Shown: positions 22,192 to 36,056, counted from the first letter of the stretch. The stretch: DNA of 64,000 nt from Cryptomeria japonica (GCF_030272615.1 NC_081414.1:917113509-917177508), one strand, 5' to 3'. Made by a program: numbers and translations. The notes: a model not told the origin generated them from the sequence alone.

Positions 22192-22911
22192 GGGACACAT
22201 CAAGAAAACACACACAAGCAAAAAAGAAAGATTGTGCCCCTAGTTTCCCCATTCATAGAACACCATGATATAAAGGATAATGGTGACCATATGGTGGTAA
22301 AAATTAGAAAGATAAAGATAAAGATAAACAAATATCCAAAAGCACCAAAGAAATAACAAGTATTTCAAGTACCTTTTTTCCATAGGGAGGATTGATGGAT
22401 GGGATTGATTGGTCTAATATGAGGAAGGATACATCCTACAAAGACTGATGATGGATATTAAACTATGACTCCTGTGACAAGAGATAAGCAAGACACTGAA
22501 ACCTCAAAGATACCAAAAGATGATTGTCAAAGCACCAGCTAGATAGGGACATAGTCTTGACAACACAAGTAACTGACACAAAAGAATGAGACCTAAGGAA
22601 TATATACAAATGAGACTAGGTGAAGAAACATGACTAATACTATGTACAAGACACTATTTATAAAATGAACAAGAGTGTGGGATGATGGATGATGAACCAA
22701 AGACAAACATGATGTGGCCCTAGACAGGATGATAAGCCATGACAGATTGATGATTGATGGAGTGCTATTGATTTGGAAATGATATATCCCAAAACAACAA
22801 AAGGATTGGATTGATGATAGATGGAGTGTTGATTTGGGAATGATATATCCCACAAAAACAAAAGTATTAGATTGATGGTGATGGTGATGGTGATGGTGAT
22901 GATGATGGTGG

Positions 22912-22988
<77 letters not shown>

Positions 22989-23085
22989 GTGATGGTGATG
23001 ATGATGATGGTGATGATGGTGATTATGGTGATGATGATGATGGTGATTATGGTGATGGTGATGGTGATGGTGATGATGATGGTGA

Positions 23086-23119
<34 letters not shown>

Positions 23120-26100
23120 GGTGGTGGTGGTGGTGGTGGTGGTGGGAACAAGACCATGGATGTGATTGGATGGATTGATTGGTGTTGATGTTGGATTTCC
23201 ATGGTGGATGGATAAAAATTTCATGCAATGGTGGGTTATAAGGAGAATTGGGATTGATGGGGTGGATGGAATTGGATTGCATGGGGGTATCCTAGAGATA
23301 GATCCAGTGACAAGGGATGTAAGAGGTGATGGAATGATATGATAGGAGGGATAAAAATATGGGGGATTGAATGAAAAGGATTAAATAGAGATGGAAGCAT
23401 TATGAGATGAGGATTGTGAGATGGAAGATGGTGTAGTATAAGAATTAATAGATGGAGGGATGAAGCAAGATAGGGATTGGGTAATGGATGAAGGCAGGAA
23501 GTAAGTGGGAGATGAAAGGACTATTGGATGGATGGATTAGTGGATAGATAGTGGGTGTGATAGGGTCTCTAAGGACTACGTCACAAAGGAAATAATATGC
23601 CCCCACTCTAGATATTTTATGTGTGATGAGGTATGAGGAGGCATGTGATAGGATGTACGATAGGTGACAAGAGGATTAGGGATGTGGATGGAAGATAAGA
23701 TGATGGGTGGATAAGGACTATGAAGCTATGCAAAGGGATTATATGGATGGGGGGAAGGATGGGTAGTTAAGTGTTTGGATTGATAAAAAATTTGATGGGA
23801 AAAATAATGGTAATATAAGTTTCCAAAGAATGCATACATGGTGGCCTTTCCTTTTATCAAGATCCAAAGGAGGATGGAGGAAGTGAAATGGATATGATAT
23901 GGCGGAAATGGTAGATAGGATGGATGGAGGAAGAGATAGATGGATAGATAGAAGAACTTGTCCCCAAGTGTATAGAGACAAATAATGGAGGGATTACACA
24001 TGACATCTATTTTATAGGTTTTCATCATGGTACTTTTTGAAGGCACCTATTTGCCAAGTTTTCACCATTGGACGATTTTATTTTTTTTTGAATTTTTTTA
24101 ATTTTTGGGAGGAACTTTATGGATGGAGATGGGTGTGGATAAATAGATTTCTAAGATAGGTGAGATAAGGAAATGGATGGAAGACAAGCATCAATTTATA
24201 AATCAAGGTATTAGCAGTCCATATGTAGTGATCATTGGATGTTGGTACAACCTTATTAGGATGAGTGGATAATGAAAAGGCATGGATTAGATGGTTTTGG
24301 TGGTGGATAAATGTGGGATAATGGATATGGTGTTGGAAAGTGTTTGGATAGAATGATGAAAAGTGATTATGATGGCAAGATGTTGTTAGGATCAACATTG
24401 GCCCTTGTTGTGAGAGGTGTTGAATGGGTGGAAGAAAAATGGATGGAGGATATGGATATGATGGAGGAGCTATGATAGGTATTTTTGGGACATAGGGACT
24501 AAAAATGGATTTAGAGGATGGAGGGGAGGAACACTTAGCTTGTGGATTAGCAACTTTGGATTCCACGGGGAATTTTTATTTTGGATGCATTGCTTCTTTT
24601 CTCTTAGGGATCCACATTGTTTCTACATTTTCTTTAATGGGCCTTTGTCAAGCCTTTGGTATTTACTAATTTTTTTATTAGATTTTTCTTTGTGGGAGCA
24701 TGTCTCTTTGAGGGGACATGGTGATCTTTATATTTTTGTGAATGTTTATCTTTATGCATTTTTATTTATCATCCAACTCTCTTTTATTAGCAATGGTAGG
24801 AGTGTGAGAAGATGGAGGATGTTGGGGAATATGAATGGAGAGATAAAGGTATAATTTTGGATAGGATGCATGTGGATGTGTTTTTGTTGATCCTAATTGG
24901 GAATTAAAGGTGTGGTATGTTTATGATGGGTGATGGGGATATGGGATTTTTGGATGAGGGGATGAGATGGAGGATGGGATTTTGAGATATAAGGGCCCAA
25001 AATAGATTTAGCATGTGGGAGATATGTGATGATCGATTTTCGGATATAGGGATGTAGAATGGATGTGGAGGATGGAGGAAGATGGATGGTTGTTCTAGTT
25101 TTATACATGATGGAGGAGATAGGATGGCAATAAATGATTTGGAGGAATGGCGGGAATATGTGATGGTGGGTTTGAAAGCACACTTAGATTTTCCATTAGT
25201 TCTACAAATATTTTTGGATGAAGTGCCTTGGGATATGTAACAAAGACCATGAGATCCTAGATTTTATTTAGCATGGATGGTCTCCAAAGTACCTTTCTCA
25301 TGTAGGCCTAAGCCTTTATCTTGATAGTTCATCTTTTTGAGAATTCAATCCAAAGTAGGATACTTTTTCTTTGGGAAACATGATATGAATCCAGTATTAG
25401 GTGGAGGTAGATGAGTGGTGAATATGAGGTGTTCTTATACTATAAATGAACTGCCATGGATGAGTGTAAGTGAACCAAGGGGATAGAGTGGTGGTGGTGA
25501 GATGGTTTGGATGAGAGGTAATAAGGGATCATGCAATGGGTTTGATAAGATGGGAGGATCTTTACTTGGATGAGTAAATGATAAGGTATCATGAGATGGA
25601 GGAGGTGGGATGGTAGGATCATGATGTGGATGAAGGGATGATAATGGATATTGTGGTGGAGGTGGTAGAATGGTAGGATCTTGATTTGAATAGCTGGATA
25701 CTTCAACATACTCTAGAGAAAGATCTTGGCATGATGAGATTGATGTTGATGGTGGTTTAGAAGATGAGTGGATAGACTTTTCAAATGGAATGGATGGAAG
25801 GATGGGAGGTTCTTTGACTAGGGTAGATGGATTGGATGGAAGGATGGGAGGGATTTGATTGTGTTAGGAGGTGGAAGAGGAATGATAGGTGTGGGAGGTG
25901 GAAGGGCCTCATCAATAGTGTCTTCACATGATATAATGGGGTGACATGACTCATGAACCTTGGGAGTTGGGTTTTGTGATAGTTCTTTTGTGATTAGTCC
26001 TTGGAAGGTTTTTGGAGTGAGAGAATTGTGTATGTGATGGAATTTGTGTATTTGAGGTTGAGGTGGGTGGTTAGCATTCATAGATGGTGGGAAGATGAGA

Positions 26101-26538
26101 TAGTTCACATATGATAGTCCGGGAGTAGCTTGTGAACCTGGTTGATTGGATGATGATGGAGAAGAAGTGAACTAGGTGGTGAATATGGAGGATGGCATGG
26201 ATAGATAGTTCACAAAACCATGCACAAAGGTGAATTGTGAACTGGGTTGACTAATGGGTGGACAAGGAGGAGTAGATTATGCCACACCACAAGAAATGGA
26301 TTGAGGGGTGGTGGTGGATTGTGGAATAGAAGATGGTGGAATTAGATAGGGTGGAGTGGATGACTATGGATTAATGTAGGATGGGAAGGATGAAGGTGGT
26401 TTGATGTATGATGGAGTGGAAGATGGTGGAGTGGGATTTGATGGAGGTTCAAGAGTATGGATTACATATTAGATTTGATGGATAATTATAGTGGATTTTG
26501 ATTAGGGATGTAGGTGGTAGTGTTTTTATGAAAAAGAT
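22192..26538. other. Purine-rich, GGATGG-type low-complexity DNA
   Basis: The plus strand is dominated by A and G with repeated GATGG, GGATGGA and GAGATGG words. The minus strand gives long but repetitive Pro/His/Ser/Ile-rich open stretches, which I take as composition effects. Similar blocks recur (for example about 24480-24525 and 25010-25080). No gene accepted. The AT-rich piece 24540-24800 is a less skewed island. Confidence 0.6.
22871..23146. repeat. Compound (GAT)n / (GGT)n microsatellite
   Basis: GATGGT units, then a long GAT run, then mixed units, then about 13 GGT units. It reads as poly-His on the minus strand and Met/Val on the plus strand. Confidence 0.98.
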
Positions 26539-26543
26539 GGAGG
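26539..26543. repeat. Target duplication, left copy (GGAGG)
   Basis: Identical to 28048-28052. Confidence 0.8.
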
Positions 26544-28047
26544 TGATAACTCAATGATGAATGGATAGTACCAAACCAGTACTGAGAGGGGGGGGTGAAT
26601 CAGTATAGACAAAAATAAACCCAAAAACCAGTTTGTCAACAAACACTATTTATTTATTGGCAAATAGTAACACCGGTCCTAAAACAGAGTACAACTGGCA
26701 AAACCCAAAATAACTCAGATAAGCACAAACCGGTTAACACTTGTTTTCTCATATAATCTAATACTTCATTCTATTTCACCCTAATGCATGAATAGGTAAT
26801 CTACCATTAAAGATATACATATAAGCAAGTAGATCAACATGATTCACTGCTTGACAGAAAACAACATATCATCACATGAAGAAGACATCACACATGACAC
26901 ACATATTTTTCACGTGGAAACCCAACTGGGAAAAACCACGATGGGGATGAATACCCACAAGCTTGTTTTTTAACTCTTTAGAAGTTCACTCAGTTAGGAG
27001 CCTTATCTGGTTAAAGACTGATACAATAGGTTCTGTTAGGAACTGATCCTGTTAGGGATCACCCGATTTAGGGATGACTAAAATGCCCAGTTAAGGGTTA
27101 AACCCTGTTAAAGGTTACCTTGTTAGAGGATTTCAAGAACTAAATAGCTAAAGGATTTCAATCACTCAATAGCTTCGAGTTACCCTGTTAAAGGATTTAC
27201 AGCAAGTCGGTTAAGGCTACCATGTTAAGGGATTTCACAACTGTTGAAGTGGTTAAAGATCAACAGGTATAACAATGATTTGATGATTGCACTCAATGCC
27301 AATGTAGATCCGCTTAAGCTCCTCTTCACCTTCTGCACTTACACTTTGCAGGTATCACTTCTCTCCTCTTGTTCTGGCAAGAATCACATATCCCTTCTCT
27401 TAGATACACACACACAACTTTTTCCAACAACTTCAAAAAGAGACACAACATCAACCTTATAGGAAAATAGATAGGTCAATAGCATAAACCCTGAACCTGT
27501 TAGGTTAAGGAATTCAAACGGTTCAATCCTGGCCGTTGAGCATACTGCATTAAATGCAATAGTTCTTGATCCAATCTCAATACTTTCTCCATCATCCATT
27601 TTCCATCGATTTCATGGCGACTGATAACCCATCACACGTTATCACCATTTACAGACTTTGCAAATTCTTGAGATAGATAGGAACAATCTCCTTCATGCAA
27701 GATCCTTCACGTGCACAAGGCTTATGTGGCAACATGATCTATTCTTTGTTACCATGCCAACTCATCACACAAAGTCACCGATTGAGCCATATAGGCTTGA
27801 GGCACTTCAACTAGAAACCCTGAAGTGGAAACTACCAACCAGTAGTCATAAAATGCTTCCATGTGTCGATTCCCATAACTATATGCTGGTTCGCCTTGAA
27901 CAAACACACTGCTTCACTTTGGCACAAATGTCAGTTCAGTGTTATACCGGTTCTCACATATGTTGGTTCTCACCTCTTCAGCATATTGACATCAATGACA
28001 ATATACAATGTCATTATGTCCTCATACCAGTTCGCATAATGCCAATA
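26544..28047 (-). repeat. Solo LTR of copia family C
   Basis: 1,504 bp. It starts TGATAACTCAATGATGAA like the LTRs at 52651 and 58632 and shares their CACGTGGAAACCCAACTGGG segment. It ends CCAATA where the other copy at 60187 ends CCAACA. It is flanked by GGAGG on both sides with no internal region, as expected after LTR-LTR recombination. Confidence 0.88.
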
Positions 28048-28052
28048 GGAGG
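28048..28052. repeat. Target duplication, right copy (GGAGG)
   Basis: Identical to 26539-26543. Confidence 0.8.
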
Positions 28053-29396
28053 TTGGGATATGACCATGAGGAAGGTGGAGGCATGGATGTTGCATATAGG
28101 GGGTATGTGGATTTGATTGTAGATGCGTGATATAATGAGTTTTCCTTGTGAAAGGATTGATAAGGATCATGAGTGGATATGCATGGATTAATGGTGGGGT
28201 AACTAGGATGGATGATTGGTGCAAGATTTCTAAGGATGATGGTATCAAGGTTTTCAATTTCATACTCATCTTGATCAACAAGACTCTCATCATCATAGAA
28301 ATGGAATGAAGTGGAACAAAATGAAGGATGGAAAAGCTCATCATACTAAGATTATGACATGATGATTAGTTGATGAGTTATATAAGGATGAAGGAGAAAG
28401 ATGGATAACAAACTAAAGCTTACGATAGGATGAAGACTAAATCTAAAGATGATGGAAATATAATGATGGTGACAAAAAAGAATTAGTTATCTAAGGATAT
28501 GAAGGAAAGACAATATTTGATGGGGATTTTGGACTAGGGAGAATGAGGGCTAAGGACTACTTGGGGGATGAAGGGTTGACTCTCTAGATTTTGGAGGGGA
28601 TGGGTTTGCCAAAAGATAGGATGAACCCATTGGACTATAGGGTATACCTGCTAAAGTGGCTAAAAAGTGACTACGAAGTATATTCAAGCCCACTAAATGA
28701 CAAAGCAATTTTTTTAAAGAAAGAGGCAAACCCGTTGAAGGATGAGCTGAATAGGAAAGGTGAAACAATTGTACAAGAGAGAGGATCCACCAAACTAAAG
28801 GTGTATCTATTGGAATAGAGAAAAAATCTGTTGAAGGATGGATTGACTGGGAAGGTAAATCTAACACACTAGGGAGCAAATCTGTTAAAGGATGGACTAA
28901 CTAGGAAGGCAAATCTGCCAAACTAGGGAAAAAATCTAATAAACTAGGAGGAAAATCCATTGGAGGATGGACATGACTGGGAGAGATGAATCTGCTAGAC
29001 TAGGGAGTGAATCCACTAAAGGATAGACTAAATGGAAGGTGAATTTGTCAAACTAGGGAGAAATTTTCTAAACTAAGAGGTAAATCCATTGGAGGATGGA
29101 GATGACTGGGAGAGGTGAATCTACCAAACTAGGGAGCGAATCCGTTGAAGGATAGACTAACTAGGAAGGTGAATCCTCTGAACTAGGGAGAGAATCCAGT
29201 AAAGGATGGACTAACTAGGAAAGGTGAATCCATTAAAGGATCAACTAACTAGGAAGGCAAATCTGTCAGAATAGGGAGTGAATTCACTGAAGGATGATGA
29301 TAACATACTGGACTAACTAAGATGGCAAAAAGGATAGAAGACAACAAATAAAAATACAAAAGATGACTTAGATTGGACTAATGGGAATAAATACTA
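28053..29396. other. Purine-rich DNA, continuation
   Basis: Same strand bias as 22192-26538, showing that the solo LTR split one region. It ends at the next solo LTR. No gene accepted. Confidence 0.6.
28590..29330 (+). repeat. Degenerate tandem repeats (GGATGGACTAACTAGGAAGG type)
   Basis: Words like AGGATGGACTAACTAGGAAG, GAATCC/AAATCT and AAACTAGGGAG recur about a dozen times with irregular spacing of roughly 35-55 bp. Confidence 0.75.
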
Positions 29397-29401
29397 GATA
29401 T

Positions 29402-30634
29402 TGTTGGATATGGTTATTCATTGTTGTTGCTAGGATATGTTATTTTCATTGATGTCAACATATTCATGTGATTTATTCCGATGAGTTTGGGAAGATCTTT
29501 TGATCCATTTTTTGTAGTTTGGTTTTGCTGAACACTATTTATGGAATCCGATATTTCCTCTGATATATTCTGGTGTGTTCATATCTTGTGCTGAGGCTTT
29601 GGGATGATCTTATATATCTTTATTTTAGATGGTTCATGATTTGGTGCCATGCAAGTTATCTTTCTTTGCGACAGTTGTTGATTGGTTGTGTTCTTGAGCT
29701 TTCTGATGTTGATCGATGAAGATTTGATAAGTGGTGTTGGTGCAGCTGTTGGTGATGATTATAACATGCTTGTTGGTGTTTCCTAGTCGTGTCCTATATT
29801 TTTTGGCAATCCACATTAATTGTTGTATTATTTTTTGGTGGTTTTCATCAATCGGTGATGATTTTCATGTTATGCGGTATTTTTGATGGTGTAGCATGTT
29901 GCAGTTGATCTTGGCATGATTTCCAGTGGATGTGATCATTTAGAAATTTGAATTAGGTCCATGCTATGTGATTTAAATCATTATATTGGTTCAGTGATTA
30001 ATCTTTGTATCATGTAATGTAATTTTGTGAGTTGAGGGTATAGCTGACATTGTTATCAAGGTTGATGAATTGTATATATAGGTGTGTTATTCACTTAGTC
30101 TTTGGGTCAGTATTGTATCTGCATTATCATAGAGAGGTGAATGTGCAAACAAGAGATTTATCATACAATGAAGTGTTAAGGTGAGATTGGTGTTGCAAAG
30201 CAGACAATTCTGCTTAACCAGAACCATCATCAAGCATTTGTAGATACTATTGTTGCAGTTCATTTCTTCCGGATTGTAGTATGAATCATCTTGTAAGTCA
30301 GTGAAACTTCCCTGAGGGTTGTAGCCTTCCGGGAAAATATATTTTAAGCAGTGAGCTCTAGGCAGTGTGCCTAAATGCATGTGCATTCCCAATTTTTATA
30401 TTTTTCACATACTACTGTAGAGTATCATCATATTGTGGGTAGGTTTCCATCATGGTTTTTCCCTCAACTGAGTTTTCCACATAAAAAATCTTGGTGTTGT
30501 GTGTTGTAATGTTAATTTTCTTATCTATTTATTTTTGTAGTTTATTGGGTTTTTTTTTGGAGTTTTATTTTTTGTATCTAGAGAAGACTAATTCACACCC
30601 CGCTCTTATTCTTCCTTCTCAATTGCTACTAATA
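29402..30634 (+). repeat. Solo LTR, copia-like, plus strand
   Basis: 1,233 bp from TGTTGGATATGG to CTACTAATA, flanked by GATAT at 29397-29401 and 30635-30639. Internal marks include GGTTTTTCCCTCAACTGAG and the ACTAATTCACACCCC run near the end. No primer site follows, as expected for a solo LTR. The last two bases are TA rather than CA. Confidence 0.8.
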
Positions 30635-30639
30635 GATAT

Positions 30640-31484
30640 AAACAAGAAGACATGACAGAAATGCTCACATGCCTATGCTGGACAAGTAGGAATACTTACT
30701 GCACAAGGCTCAGAATGTAAGTGCTATTACCATAGAGGAAAATAGATAGATCTTTGGGCTTATAAAGAGATGTATCTTCACTCTCTCTCAAAGTGGCTAG
30801 ATAAGCCCAACCAAGAGATTTATATCTCAACCCAAAAAAGTACATCATTAGTAACTTCAAGGTATGATCCACATCCCCTACACCAATGTAGTGGTGGGTG
30901 AAATATTCTATCTAGTTTTATATAGGAAAATAGGGGTATCCTCAATATATGCAAGGTACATAAGGCACATCTATGAGCACCACTTTGTATCAAGCATGGG
31001 CCGAGAAGGTCCATTAAGCCCTTTGGACCATCCCTACACCTCTATCTTAGTATCACCCAAGCTTCAATATTGTGCTAGACATGATATGAGATACATTAGG
31101 CTACAAATTTAATTTCACCCCTTTATATACCCTATCAATTCACGTGGCTGAGGTTGTCCTTTAGGGTGATAAAATCCCCAAATAGGACTCCTAACAGAAA
31201 AAAGGGAGCTAGTGTGTGTTTCTCTTACACCCAACATCTGCAAAGGCGAGGAAATAGGATACTCACACTCTAGGTCGAATGATAAAAAAATGTACAAGTG
31301 TACCATAGACATAAGATAGTCTATCTTTTCCTTTAATAAATTGAAGTGTTCCTAGATTAGTGATAAAAATATTTTCTTTGATTGCAAGCTTGCAGAAGAA
31401 ATAATAGTAGTTTTGGATTTTGTCTTTGGCAATTGATTAAAGTTGCATAACAAATGATTAGATGCTAAGAAATCTCAAAAAGAT
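30640..31484. other. No gene recognised
   Basis: Moderately AT-rich single-copy-looking DNA with no convincing coding or repeat signal. Confidence 0.5.
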
Positions 31485-31640
31485 AGTGGCAGGTTAGCCC
31501 AAGGGGGGTTGGTGCACTTAACCTAACAATAAGGGAGTTGTGGGAGGAATGGTTTGATCCCCCATTGGCGAGGATTTTGGGGTGCAACCCTCAAAGAAAT
31601 TTTTTTGTTAGACCCCCAAAATGATAATGAAAAATTGCAC
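31485..31640 (+). mobile_element. Possible tRNA-derived SINE
   Basis: TAGCCCAAGGGG at 31495-31506 fits a pol III A box and GGTTTGATCCC at 31551-31561 fits a B box with one change. They are 56 bp apart, long for a tRNA but acceptable for a Leu/Ser-like head. A T-run and GACCCCC follow. No poly(A) end or target duplication was fixed, so limits are approximate. Confidence 0.4.
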
Positions 31641-31689
31641 AAAAATTGATTTAAAACTAATTTTTATACCTGATTGTGAATCCACTAAA

Positions 31690-32040
31690 ACACAATGCAA
31701 ATTTGCTAAATGATAGTGCAAATCTATTGATTCTGAGCAAATACGCTAAAGCACAAAGTGTGTCCAATAATGCACGAAGTGCTTCTACTGATATATAATG
31801 TATCCACTTGTTCACAATGCGAATACACTAGAATGCAGAGTGGATCCATTAAACCCTCTAAAGTAATTAATTTTAGCAAATCTACTAGATCTTGAATTTC
31901 TAGCAATTTAGTGAATTCATTGAACTTTTAGAAAATCCACTAGACTTTCAACAAATCCACTAGATCTTGAATTTTAAGCAATTTTAGTGATTCTACTAAT
32001 TTTTTAGCAAATCCACTAGTTTGTCAACAAATTTGCTATT
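31690..32040 (+). repeat. Diffuse repeats of AATCCACTAGA type
   Basis: Words such as CAAATCCACTAG and ATCTTGAATTT with AGCAATTT recur irregularly, most clearly at 31875-32020. Confidence 0.6.
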
Positions 32041-32399
32041 TATTGGTGATTGGTTGGTTGGTAGTTGATCAAATTGATTATGTTGATTAGTAGGGTGTGA
32101 ATCTGTTGGTTAACAAAGCAGTTCCACCAACCTATAGAGTGTTCTTCCGAATTAATAATATATTGCTTGTGAGTTGTGGTTGACGAATCCACAATAGAAA
32201 AGATCAAAATACACCCATGAAGTGGGTCCCATCGGACATGCTAGAATGTGTACACTAAAATGTGAGTTCAAGAGGAGTGCATTCAACAAAGAAAAACACT
32301 CAAAAAAAGTAATCAAAGGAACGTCAAGATTAGGCAAAATGAAGTTAAAAGAGCATATAAAAATTAAATCAAACCCCTTTGTTGAGTAGATTTTCCCAT

Positions 32400-33061
32400 G
32401 ATATTTGATCTAGATGTTGTGCTCACTCAATTCAACAACATAATGGAACTCTAATGAAAAATGGGTGAGATAGGTAAAAATGGTTAAAGTTTCAATTTAT
32501 AAGATTTGGGTGAGATAGGATGAATGGTCAAAGATTAATTGATTAAGCTCTATGGTCGAGGATGAAGGAAAGAAATACAGGAATTAAAAATTCCTTTTAG
32601 GGTTCTTGAAGGGACAAGTCCATATGCTTGTATAAGCCCATGTGCTTGATCCGATGGGAGGAGTTGAGTTTCACTTAATCAAGGATTAAGTATCTGCACA
32701 TGATTAGTGGAGTGGGTTAGGTGGATATTAGAATTAAGATTAAGATGCAAGTGGGAAAGTTAGGAGAATGCAAGTGGATGAGGGTAAATAGAAATTTTTA
32801 ATTAATTTTAATTTAAAATTATAGGAAAGAGGTGATGAAGATTTTAATTAAATAAACAAGGGTATTTATTTAATTAATGGATAAGGGTCTTAGAGGTATT
32901 ATTGAATAGGAAAATTAATTAAATTAATTACCTTAGGAAATAGAAGAATAAAGATGACCAATTGAATAATAATAGATTATTTAATTAATAGAAATAGCCA
33001 TAATAGATGAACAATGGAAATAAATTAATCAAATGCAAGTGATCAATTTTAGGTGTCTACA
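32400..33061 (-). repeat. LTR end, Ty3-like, minus strand (approximate)
   Basis: Reading the minus strand from 33061 gives TGTAGACACCTAAAATT. This matches the LTR start at 45935 (TGTAGACACCCAAAATT) and has the same AATTAATT-rich beginning. The other end and its partner LTR were not found. Confidence 0.55.
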
Positions 33062-35589
33062 CTTATTAAGTGAAAAATATAAAGGTTTCTCTTGCTACTA
33101 CCTCAACTTCTAAAAGCTTGTTGATATTAAGAGCAAAAGAACAAAAGAAAGTTTTTGAATGTAAAAAAATTGGACTATCTTAGCTAACATGAACAACTCT
33201 ACCATGGATATGAACGCAAATTTGGCAATAGATCTATGTTCAATTAAAATTTTAGAGGTATCCTTGTCGAGGCTATGGATGCCTAACTCGCTACAAGTAT
33301 CTATCCTAGTCAACTTAGAAGGAGTAAATAACTCACGTACCTTAATAAGGACATCGCCTCTACTTCATTTACTCTTGAAATGGGAAGAAAATAATTCAAA
33401 TCACACACATTAGGATGGATAAGGGTTCCAATGTCCATAAGTTCATAATAACCACCACTAAGTACTTCATGAAGTGGTTTAAAGTCATTCCCCTCACACA
33501 TTACTAGTAAGCAAATCACCATATTTATCCTTAATTACATTATATGTCAATATAGTGTTCCCCTTTCCATCATCACAGATAATGTGCATCCTTTCAAAAA
33601 TTAGGATGTTTATGAGCTCTATGGCATGTTTCATATCCAACATCATTTCTCCACTCCATACAATCCACAAGGAAACAATCAAGCCAAGGCATATAATAAA
33701 AACTATCTTGAACATCCTCAAAAATATATTCAATGATATTTCTCATGATTGGCACATATAAGTTAATCCTCCCTTATAGACCTACTACACAAGTGTTCAC
33801 ACTCCCACTAGCGCCACACCATGTTTACTTATATATGGTGATAAAGCTATCTTACCTATTAAGTTCAAGTTACCATCCTTGTAGATCTCTTTACATGATC
33901 TTATCAATGATGAGGATTACGGAGTCTCCCGACTTCAAGATCTTGAATTATTGAATGAGCGTAGATAGAATGCTTTCAATCATCTCAGAGCATAATAATA
34001 GAACATAATTTGAAGGTACAATCAAAAGTTAAAACCTCACACATTTGAGGTAGATAACTTGGTTCTTAAAGAAAATTCTAAGAGTCAAACAAACCATAAG
34101 GTGAAAAGAAATAGGTTACTCAGGTGGGCATAATTTCTAACATAATTTGAATTTGAAACAGAACCTTAAAGGGACAAAAAACCTATTTGCAAATTTCCTA
34201 AGTAGGGAACACAACAGAGTAATACGCTTCAAGTCAAAATTATTAGGGAAACATAAACAATCTCCAAAGAAGACCTATTGCAAGGAATAGGTCCATTAAG
34301 GGCTTAGGCTCAACAAAGATATTTTGTAGCTAAGAGAATATTGCAAGAATCAAGAATTTCTAGAATTAAACTGCCAAGACCCATAAGGGATTTTGACTTT
34401 CGAGATCCTTTCCCAAAAGAATTATATGGACCAGATTTTCACCTTGACAAAAACTTGTCAAACAAGCATCTCGTGTGACACAAAAAAAATGAAAAATAAA
34501 AAAGGTAAAGAGAAATAAATCTATCCAACAATGAAAACCACTTTGGTGGTGCCCTGGGAAAGTACCATGGTGAAAATGGGGCAATTGATGCCATTTGTAG
34601 TGACTTTGATCCTCCCTCCTTCAATATTTTGCATCATATCTTCACTTTTCACACACTCATAGTCAATCATTTTACAATAAACCTTTCATCCCCATCATGG
34701 CTTGTCATTGTTCTACCTAGGGTCCTCATCCTTTGTAGTAAACCTTTTGTCACCCTTTCTCTATCCATAATAATCATTTCCTATCCCTAAACTAGGGGAA
34801 TATATCCTCCACCTAGTGATGAAATGGAGTCCTTGGCATCGCATGTTATGAGGAACATCACTTTTATACCTTCTTTCGATCATAATTTAAAATAAAGTTT
34901 CATGTGCATTAATTGGCAGTCCGCAATAAAGCTTTTTTATCCTCACAATAAGCCTTTTTTTTAATGGAGTAATATTTAGATGAGACATGAGCAGTATTTG
35001 GGGTTCAACAAAATCAATCTTTGGAGTGGACCGACTAGAGAGACTAGTGATCATGTTTTCCTTATTAATGTCTATCCTTTATTGAGATACTATCAACATC
35101 ATGACCAGATCAAATTAATTTAAAACATGTGTGGCAAGAAACATCCGTGGCATGAGGATTTCATTGTCTATTATTTTTATTTGATTTTATCTTTTGGTGA
35201 CATGTTTTTTATGCTTCTCCAGGATATATATGGACTCAAGTGGCTGATATGGGGCATGTTCACCGAATTTTTGGTTGTGAATTATTCTCTAGTAATACTA
35301 TGACTCTTATGAGGATATGGTGAGATATGACCATAAAATACACAATGAACTTTGTCTGAATGGAGAAATTCCTTGTTTCAAATTATCTTATTTCCATGCA
35401 AATGGTATGTTGGCTATCTAGGTCAAAAAAATATCTATATGGTCACAATCATTTAACATAATAATCTCAATGATGATAAATGCACTATATCTCATCACTC
35501 TCATATCTTCTACCTTCCATTCATTTTTTCCATAGCCTCTCATTTGGCCTTCAACTCATGTAGTCTTGCATTATCTGATTGAGTATGAT
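33062..35589. other. No gene recognised
   Basis: Several 60-80-codon open stretches on both strands lack family motifs. This is probably old repeat DNA. Confidence 0.5.
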
Positions 35590-36052
35590 GACACACCAAA
35601 AATATTAGAGGCATGCATTGCATTACCATCCATCATATATCACCACATGTTAGCCATACATATATAAGTATATCATCTAATATACATCATGAATAATGAT
35701 ATCATAATAGGCATCATCATCCATACATCATAGGTAAATATATACATATCCACATAGCATGATTATACACTCATCAATAGAAGGTATATCCATAATCATA
35801 TATAGATCATACATCATCATCTAGAATCATATAGAGTCATCATAAATACATATCATCATAAGCATCATAGAGTAATAACTGCATCACATAGTACATCATG
35901 CATAATCCATCACATCTCATCATAAGCATCATAAAACATAAGTCATAATAGGAATTACATCAACATCATAAGAAGCATGTAGAATCATAAAATCACATAG
36001 AATATTACATAAGAAAAAATGCATATATAGTCACCGCAAGGAAAAGGTCTCA

Positions 36053-36055
<3 letters not shown>
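35590..36055. repeat. ATCATA-rich low-complexity stretch
   Basis: Dense CATCATA, ACATCAT and ATCATAG words with drift. Confidence 0.75.

Positions 36056-36056
<1 letters not shown>

Noticed and set aside
22593-23282. Poly-His protein on the minus strand (and Met/Val-rich one on the plus strand)
   Set aside because: It is translation of the GAT/GGT microsatellite.
24117-25183. Proline-rich minus-strand proteins with SSKSIFSPY-like repeats
   Set aside because: They are best explained by drifting GGATGG-type DNA repeats; there are no starts, splice sites or conserved domain.
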